Origin: Cellvibrio sp.
GTDB lineage: Bacteria; Pseudomonadota; Gammaproteobacteria; Pseudomonadales; Cellvibrionaceae
Direction of reading: 5' to 3'
Assembly: GCA_021323495.1 (NCBI GenBank)
Contig: JAJQJO010000139.1
Span: 1-8,807, forward strand
DNA length: 8,807 nt
Shown here: positions 5,201-8,807 of the stretch, one piece after another
Layout of the letters: every line of letters starts with the position of its first letter
Position numbering within the stretch: the stretch's first letter is position 1
Notes under the pieces: model-generated
Databases searched by the model: none
What the model was told of the DNA's origin: nothing
The model's input: only the letters and a program-made list of their open reading frames with translations
Made by a program: the position numbers and the translations under genes

Positions 5201-8032
5201 TTATTCATTAGTGTTGCGCTTATTCAGCCGAGGGTCGTTTGACGGTCTGGTTAGGGGGCGCGGATTGTGGTCAACGCTCGGCGGTAAGCTGGTGTCCAAC
5301 GCACGTGATGCCTGGCTTTCGATAGTTTCGGTAATAATACTTACTTTGCTAACGGGCTTGGGTGCTTTACGTGGATCGTTGCTTGCTCTAGGCGGTGCGA
5401 TGTTGACTTCGGTAATGGTTTTCCTTTCAGGAGTTTCAATTGCTACATCCGTAGGAGCCAGTTGAGTAACAGGTGCCTCAATAATGGCAAGGTCGATTTT
5501 CGGCTCAGCGGTTGCAGCAACTTCTGTAGTTTCAGGTATTGGATCTATCTCGGCAATTTCGTGAGTGGATTGCGTTTGTAATTGTGCGGGTTCGGCCAAT
5601 GTATCAATAGTGGCTCCAACAGTTTGCACCTGATCTTCTGCAGTTTTGTCATTCGGCGTAACTTTGGCAACTTGGGCTTGTTGGGCGTGCTCTGCTATGG
5701 CAGCAGAAATTTGTTGCGCCAGTTGAGCTGATTCGCTCAATACCTTGGGTTCATCATCTGTAGTAAGCGCAACGCCTTCTTTTTCCGGGATATCCAGAAC
5801 AGTGTTCTCGCCTTCTATGCCACCGTCACTGCGCGTGCGGCGGCGTTGTTGTGAGCGTGTACGACGACCGGCAGGACGCTTGGATGGTCGTTGGTCATCC
5901 CCATCATCTTGAGCTGCGGTATCTACCACTACTGCATCGACGATAAGTGCTGCTGGCTCGTCTTTGACTGCCTGGCGGCGATTGTTGTCTCGCTCATTGC
6001 GTTGGTTGCGATTGCGCGGTTGACGCGGTTCATCATCAGCCACTTGTGTGTCGCGTGGTTGTTGATCGCGCTGTTGATCGCGGTTATTGCGGGGTCTACG
6101 TTGTTGTTCATTGTTGTCGCGCGAGAAGTTATCCCGTTTTTCGCCATCTCTGCCGCTTTCGCGCTTATCCTGTTCGCGAGCTACTTTGACTTCACCTGCT
6201 GGCCGATGATCGAGGTTGTCGATGATTTCACGATCTTCTTTGCGATCTTTGTCGCGACGGTTGTTACGGCCATCGCGACGGTTGTTGCGACCTGTGCTTC
6301 GGCGACTATCGCGTTTTTGTTCGCGTTTGCCTTTGCTGTCATCGCTTTTTTCGCCGCCAAAAATACTGCTAATTGAGCCAAGCAGCCGGGATAGCAGACC
6401 TGGTTTTTTAACTGGTTCTGGCGCGGGTTGGCTTGGACTGCTTGGTTGCACTAACGGCTTGGGGGCGTTAAAGGGTTTTGCTTTGAAGTCCTCCTCGTCA
6501 GCCTTGGCTTCGTCGGTATGTGCAACGATTTTGTAGCTTGTTTCCAGGGTGCCTTCATCATCGTCGCGCAAGCGCTGGACTTCGAAATGTGGGGTCATTA
6601 ATTCGGCGCTGGGGACAATTACAACGCGAGTATTATTGCGCGATTCAATGCTGGAAATTGTTTTTCGTTTTTCATTTAAAAGATAAGTGGCTACAGACAC
6701 TGGGCAAATTGCACGAATTTCCGCACTGCGCTCTTTTTGCGCTTCATCTTCAACAAGGCGCAGGATAGATAATGCCAAAGAGCGGGTGCCACGAATGGTA
6801 CCAACTCCGTCGCAGCGCGGGCAAATTTTCGAATGGGTTTCACCCAGCGAAGGACGCAAGCGTTGGCGTGACATTTCCATTAAGCCGAAACGGGAAATGC
6901 GGCCAATTTGTACGCGTGCCCTGTCCATCATCAATGCATCGCGTACACGGTTTTCAACTTCACGTTGGTTGCGCACGGGTTGCATATCAATAAAATCGAT
7001 AACTATCAGGCCGCCCATGTCGCGCAAACGCAATTGACGTGCAATTTCGTCGGCTGCTTCCAGGTTGGTTTGCAACGCTGTCTCTTCAATATCCCCGCCT
7101 TTGGTGGCGCGTGAAGAGTTGATATCAATCGCCACCAATGCTTCGGTAACATCGATAACAATGGAGCCACCGGAGGGTAATTTAACTTCGCGTTGAAAGG
7201 CGGTTTCTATCTGGGATTCGATTTGATAGCGATTGAATAGGGGGATGTCGTCTTGATATAGCTTCACCTTACTGCGGTAGTTCGGCATTACTTGCTGGAT
7301 AAATCCAGCAGCCAAGTCGAAGGCTTCTTTGTTATCAACAATCACCTCGCCTACATCTTGACGCAGGTAATCGCGGATTGCCCGGATGATAACGTTGCTC
7401 TCCTGAAACAGGAATGCGGGGGCGGTGGCGCTTTTGGCGGCGGTTGCAATTGAATCCCAAAGTTGCAAAAGGTAATTCAGATCCCATTGCAATTCTTCTG
7501 CGCTGCGACCAACACCAGCAGTGCGAATAATTACTCCCATGCCATTGGGCACTTCAACTTCACCGAGAGCATCTTTTAATTCCGCGCGATCCTCACCTTC
7601 GATGCGACGGGAGATTCCTCCGGCTCTTGGGTTGTTGGGCATCAATACCAGATAGCGACCAGCGAGGCTGATAAAAGTAGTGAGAGCGGCACCTTTGTTG
7701 CCACGTTCCTCTTTATCGATTTGAACAATAACTTCTGTTCCTTCCTTCAGCACATCTTTAATTTTGATGCGGCCATCGGAGTCACCAGAATTTTTGGTGA
7801 AATATTCGCGGGAGATTTCTTTTAGCGGAAGAAAGCCGTGACGCTCTGCGCCATAGTCAACAAATGCTGCTTCAAGGCTTGGCTCAACGCGAGTAATGCG
7901 GCCTTTATAAATGTTGGATTTTTTTTGTTCGCGGTTGCGATTTTCAATGTCCAGATCGTAAAGCCATTGTCCATCGACCAGAGCTACGCGCAACTCTTCG
8001 GGTTGAGTTGCATTGATGAGCATTCTTTTCAT
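5201..8032 (-). CDS. rne: Ribonuclease E
   Basis: A 943-residue endoribonuclease E, the core of the RNA degradosome. It cleaves single-stranded AU-rich RNA, initiates mRNA decay and processes 9S rRNA and tRNA precursors. The N-terminal half closely follows E. coli. An S1 domain spans about 36-120 (F57, F67), and the 5'-monophosphate sensor RTAGVG begins at R170. Catalytic metal ligands D303 and D346 with N305 (AIDINSS) and the zinc-link CPRC (C404, C407) are present. The membrane-anchoring amphipathic segment PGLLSRLLGSISSIF lies at 544-558. The disordered tail holds Arg/Asn/Gln/Asp-rich tracts (565-735), a possible short helix (766-791), an acidic Pro/Ala/Thr-rich stretch, and two NDPR motifs (885-888, 932-935). 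The start matches E. coli MKRMLINATQ, with AGGT (8041-8038) as a modest Shine-Dalgarno. The tail is shorter than in E. coli (1061 residues), as is common outside enterics. E. coli RNase E represses its own synthesis through its leader; the long structured leader here suggests the same. Confidence 0.98.
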   Translation of the reverse strand: MKRMLINATQPEELRVALVDGQWLYDLDIENRNREQKKSNIYKGRITRVEPSLEAAFVDYGAERHGFLPLKEISREYFTKNSGDSDGRIKIKDVLKEGTEVIVQIDKEERGNKGAALTTFISLAGRYLVLMPNNPRAGGISRRIEGEDRAELKDALGEVEVPNGMGVIIRTAGVGRSAEELQWDLNYLLQLWDSIATAAKSATAPAFLFQESNVIIRAIRDYLRQDVGEVIVDNKEAFDLAAGFIQQVMPNYRSKVKLYQDDIPLFNRYQIESQIETAFQREVKLPSGGSIVIDVTEALVAIDINSSRATKGGDIEETALQTNLEAADEIARQLRLRDMGGLIVIDFIDMQPVRNQREVENRVRDALMMDRARVQIGRISRFGLMEMSRQRLRPSLGETHSKICPRCDGVGTIRGTRSLALSILRLVEDEAQKERSAEIRAICPVSVATYLLNEKRKTISSIESRNNTRVVIVPSAELMTPHFEVQRLRDDDEGTLETSYKIVAHTDEAKADEEDFKAKPFNAPKPLVQPSSPSQPAPEPVKKPGLLSRLLGSISSIFGGEKSDDSKGKREQKRDSRRSTGRNNRRDGRNNRRDKDRKEDREIIDNLDHRPAGEVKVAREQDKRESGRDGEKRDNFSRDNNEQQRRPRNNRDQQRDQQPRDTQVADDEPRQPRNRNQRNERDNNRRQAVKDEPAALIVDAVVVDTAAQDDGDDQRPSKRPAGRRTRSQQRRRTRSDGGIEGENTVLDIPEKEGVALTTDDEPKVLSESAQLAQQISAAIAEHAQQAQVAKVTPNDKTAEDQVQTVGATIDTLAEPAQLQTQSTHEIAEIDPIPETTEVAATAEPKIDLAIIEAPVTQLAPTDVAIETPERKTITEVNIAPPRASNDPRKAPKPVSKVSIITETIESQASRALDTSLPPSVDHNPRPLTRPSNDPRLNKRNTNE

Positions 8033-8042
8033 GTGTTACCTA

Positions 8043-8074
8043 ATTGTCTGTAGGCGTTTGGCTAACGCGACAAT
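8043..8074 (-). promoter_or_regulatory. Bulged stem-loop touching the rne ribosome-binding site
   Basis: Minus-strand ATTGTC (8074-8069) and GCGTT (8068-8064) pair with AACGC (8058-8054) and GACAAT (8048-8043). The loop is AGCCA, and a 5-nt CTACA bulge lies on the 3' side. The 11 bp end one base before the AGGT Shine-Dalgarno. A one-sided bulge beside the ribosome site is a plausible binding or cleavage element for feedback control of rne. Confidence 0.6.
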
Positions 8075-8108
8075 CAAGGTCAACCCGGAGATGTTTTGCG
8101 CAACCTTG
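8075..8108 (-). promoter_or_regulatory. Second stem-loop of the rne leader
   Basis: CAAGGT (8108-8103) pairs with ACCTTG (8080-8075) around a 22-nt loop. It abuts the 8043-8074 stem with no spacer, so the two helices could stack coaxially. The loop contains the self-complementary TTGCGCAA edge and a CTCC run. Confidence 0.4.
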
Positions 8109-8112
8109 TGGA

Positions 8113-8148
8113 CTAATGCGCTACCGGTTAATAACAGGCTCGCACTAG
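8113..8148 (-). promoter_or_regulatory. Third stem-loop of the rne leader
   Basis: CTAGTGCG (8148-8141) pairs with CGCATTAG (8120-8113), eight pairs including one G-U, around a 20-nt loop. It is the next element upstream of the two start-proximal hairpins. The G-U pair makes it favourable mainly when read as minus-strand RNA. Confidence 0.4.
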
Positions 8149-8276
8149 CGGTTGGTGGGGGTTACTTGTTGGCTTACACAGTCTGTTCGCTTTGCAGCGA
8201 CTGCGATAAACCAGCCTTTAATAACCAAATAGCCCATTTGGCTCATTTAACGTACACCGGGGTGTCCGGCTTCCTA

Positions 8277-8306
8277 TTTGTAGTGCTTGTTTTCGTGCTC
8301 GGTCAA
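8277..8306 (-). promoter_or_regulatory. Possible internal rne promoter
   Basis: TTGACC (8306-8301, 5 of 6) and TACAAA (8282-8277, 4 of 6) are spaced 18 bp on the minus strand. Use of this site would give a shorter leader of about 240 nt starting near 8270. The -35 is good and the -10 mediocre, so this is a secondary candidate to the 8751-8779 promoter. Confidence 0.3.
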
Positions 8307-8466
8307 GGTGGTGTTCCATCCTATTGCGATCGGGTTGTTCATTCATTTATCTCGGTTGACCGAATGCGTCCTGAAGATAATCGATCTTCATTTAAACTTC
8401 TCGATCAGGCGGTTAGCTTTAGTAGTTAAACCACAAGATTAAATCTGCAACCTGCAAAATTAGCTT

Positions 8467-8496
8467 CAGATAAGGCTTTGCATCGCTAGTTATCTG
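8467..8496 (-). promoter_or_regulatory. Stem-loop in the mid rne leader
   Basis: CAGATAA (8496-8490 on the minus strand) pairs perfectly with TTATCTG (8473-8467) around a 16-nt loop. No U-run follows on either strand, so it is not a terminator. Confidence 0.35.
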
Positions 8497-8581
8497 GAAT
8501 TTACAAATAGAGCTTTCTTGAGCTCAGCAAAACAAAAACAGTGTTAACAATGAGTGCAACGTTGGTTGACGCAATTGTTAG

Positions 8582-8612
8582 GGTAGTTGGCGAGCTTGGC
8601 TCGCGTTCTACC
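8582..8612 (-). promoter_or_regulatory. Hairpin with symmetric internal loop in the rne leader
   Basis: GGTAG and CTACC (8612-8608 with 8586-8582) form an outer 5-bp stem. GCGAGC/GCTCGC (8604-8599 with 8595-8590) forms an inner 6-bp stem with loop CAA. Between them is a 3x3 internal loop, AAC against CAA. At 11 bp it is among the most stable structures in the leader. It lacks a U-run on both strands, so it is a structural or binding element rather than a terminator. Confidence 0.5.
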
Positions 8613-8626
8613 ATTGTCAGTGTCAT

Positions 8627-8676
8627 CAAGAGCGGGTGTTTCATACGTTTGTTGTGTATTCAGGCCAGCGCTCTTG
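8627..8676 (-). promoter_or_regulatory. Eight-bp stem with A-rich loop in the rne leader
   Basis: CAAGAGCG (8676-8669) pairs perfectly with CGCTCTTG (8634-8627), enclosing a 34-nt A-rich loop of a kind RNase E could cleave. It lies directly upstream of the 8582-8612 hairpin in the transcript. Confidence 0.35.
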
Positions 8677-8750
8677 CTGTCAGCGGTATTTCCTAATGAT
8701 GCGCCTGTCTTTTGCGCGCTATCCGGAAACCAGCCTGTATCAGCCGCCTG

Positions 8751-8779
8751 AATATAGCAGCTCTCCCCAGATGCGGCAA
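8751..8779 (-). promoter_or_regulatory. Sigma70-type promoter for rne
   Basis: TTGCCG (8779-8774, 4 of 6) and TATATT (8756-8751, 5 of 6) are spaced exactly 17 bp on the minus strand. Transcription would begin near 8744 and give a leader of about 710 nt. It is the best minus-strand promoter match I found in the 775 bases upstream of rne. Confidence 0.55.
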
Positions 8780-8807
8780 TGAAATCAGTGATTTACATAT
8801 TTTTTTT

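Larger units (their letters stand above)
8033..8744 (-). promoter_or_regulatory. Long structured 5' untranslated leader of rne
   Basis: From the predicted start near 8744 to the rne ATG is about 710 nt without a convincing gene. Inverted repeats occur throughout: 8627-8676, 8582-8612, 8510-8525, 8467-8496, 8372-8390, a long-range pair 8300-8306/8356-8362, 8225-8241, 8179-8203, 8113-8148, 8075-8108 and 8043-8074. The E. coli rne leader is about 361 nt and its stem-loops mediate feedback by RNase E. This one is roughly twice as long if the far promoter is used. rluC, which is often divergent from rne, is not reached within the window. Confidence 0.6.

Noticed and set aside
5891..6376. 161-residue plus-strand open frame inside rne
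   Set aside because: It is the antisense shadow of the Arg/Asp-rich RNase E tail; the hydrophobic look comes from complementing those codons.
8013..8429. 138-residue plus-strand open frame across the rne start and leader
   Set aside because: It overlaps the rne N-terminus antisense, has no good ribosome site, resembles no family I know, and lies over the structured leader; probably fortuitous.
8501..8644. 47-codon minus-strand ORF with a hydrophobic stretch in the rne leader
   Set aside because: No Shine-Dalgarno before its start and it spans the 8582-8612 hairpin; without conservation data it is indistinguishable from chance.

Overview
The window looks like ordinary chromosomal DNA from a gammaproteobacterium. 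The evidence is an RNase E whose catalytic residues fall at the E. coli numbers, a complete TusBCD/TusE sulfur-relay set next to a YccA-type membrane protein, a YajC, and a tRNA-Ser(UGA) with encoded CCA. The gene order and moderate GC would suit the Cellvibrio/Pseudomonas side of the class, but that is inference from memory, not a placement. I see no phage, IS, CRISPR, integrase or toxin genes.

Layout, left to right. Bases 1-255 are an AT-rich promoter region with two operator-like dyads flanking a good sigma70 promoter. Three plus-strand genes follow: a short AraC-type DNA-binding protein (256-699), yajC (801-1145) and an AGCS sodium:alanine/glycine symporter (1228-2577). Facing them on the minus strand is yccA (4746-4063) followed by tusD, tusC, tusB and tusE, the four tus genes separated by exactly one base each. 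Next come a self-contained tRNA-Ser(UGA) unit with its own promoter and terminator (minus), then rne (8032-5201, minus). The last 775 bases are the rne upstream region: no convincing gene, but many stem-loops and a good promoter near its far end.

How the genes relate. TusBCD and TusE relay sulfur to MnmA for 2-thiolation of U34 in tRNA-Lys/Glu/Gln. YccA is a seven-helix Bax-inhibitor-1-like protein that in E. coli modulates FtsH. YajC is the small membrane partner of SecDF, here without tgt or secDF beside it. RNase E is the mRNA-decay and rRNA/tRNA-processing endonuclease and could also process the adjacent tRNA-Ser.

Four starts are moved inward from the longest ORFs. araC-like goes to 256 and yccA to 4746, both on Shine-Dalgarno position. 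tusD goes to 3998 and tusE to 2930, both by comparison with remembered E. coli proteins.

The most interesting non-coding signals are these. The rne leader is predicted at about 710 nt with serial hairpins, including a bulged one touching the Shine-Dalgarno. Terminator-like hairpins lie directly in front of yajC and tusD, leaving no room for a separate promoter downstream. A plus-strand terminator for the symporter mRNA is embedded in the tusE coding sequence. A dyad pair flanks the first promoter. I do not see a wholly new biological system; the rne leader is the best candidate for undescribed regulation.
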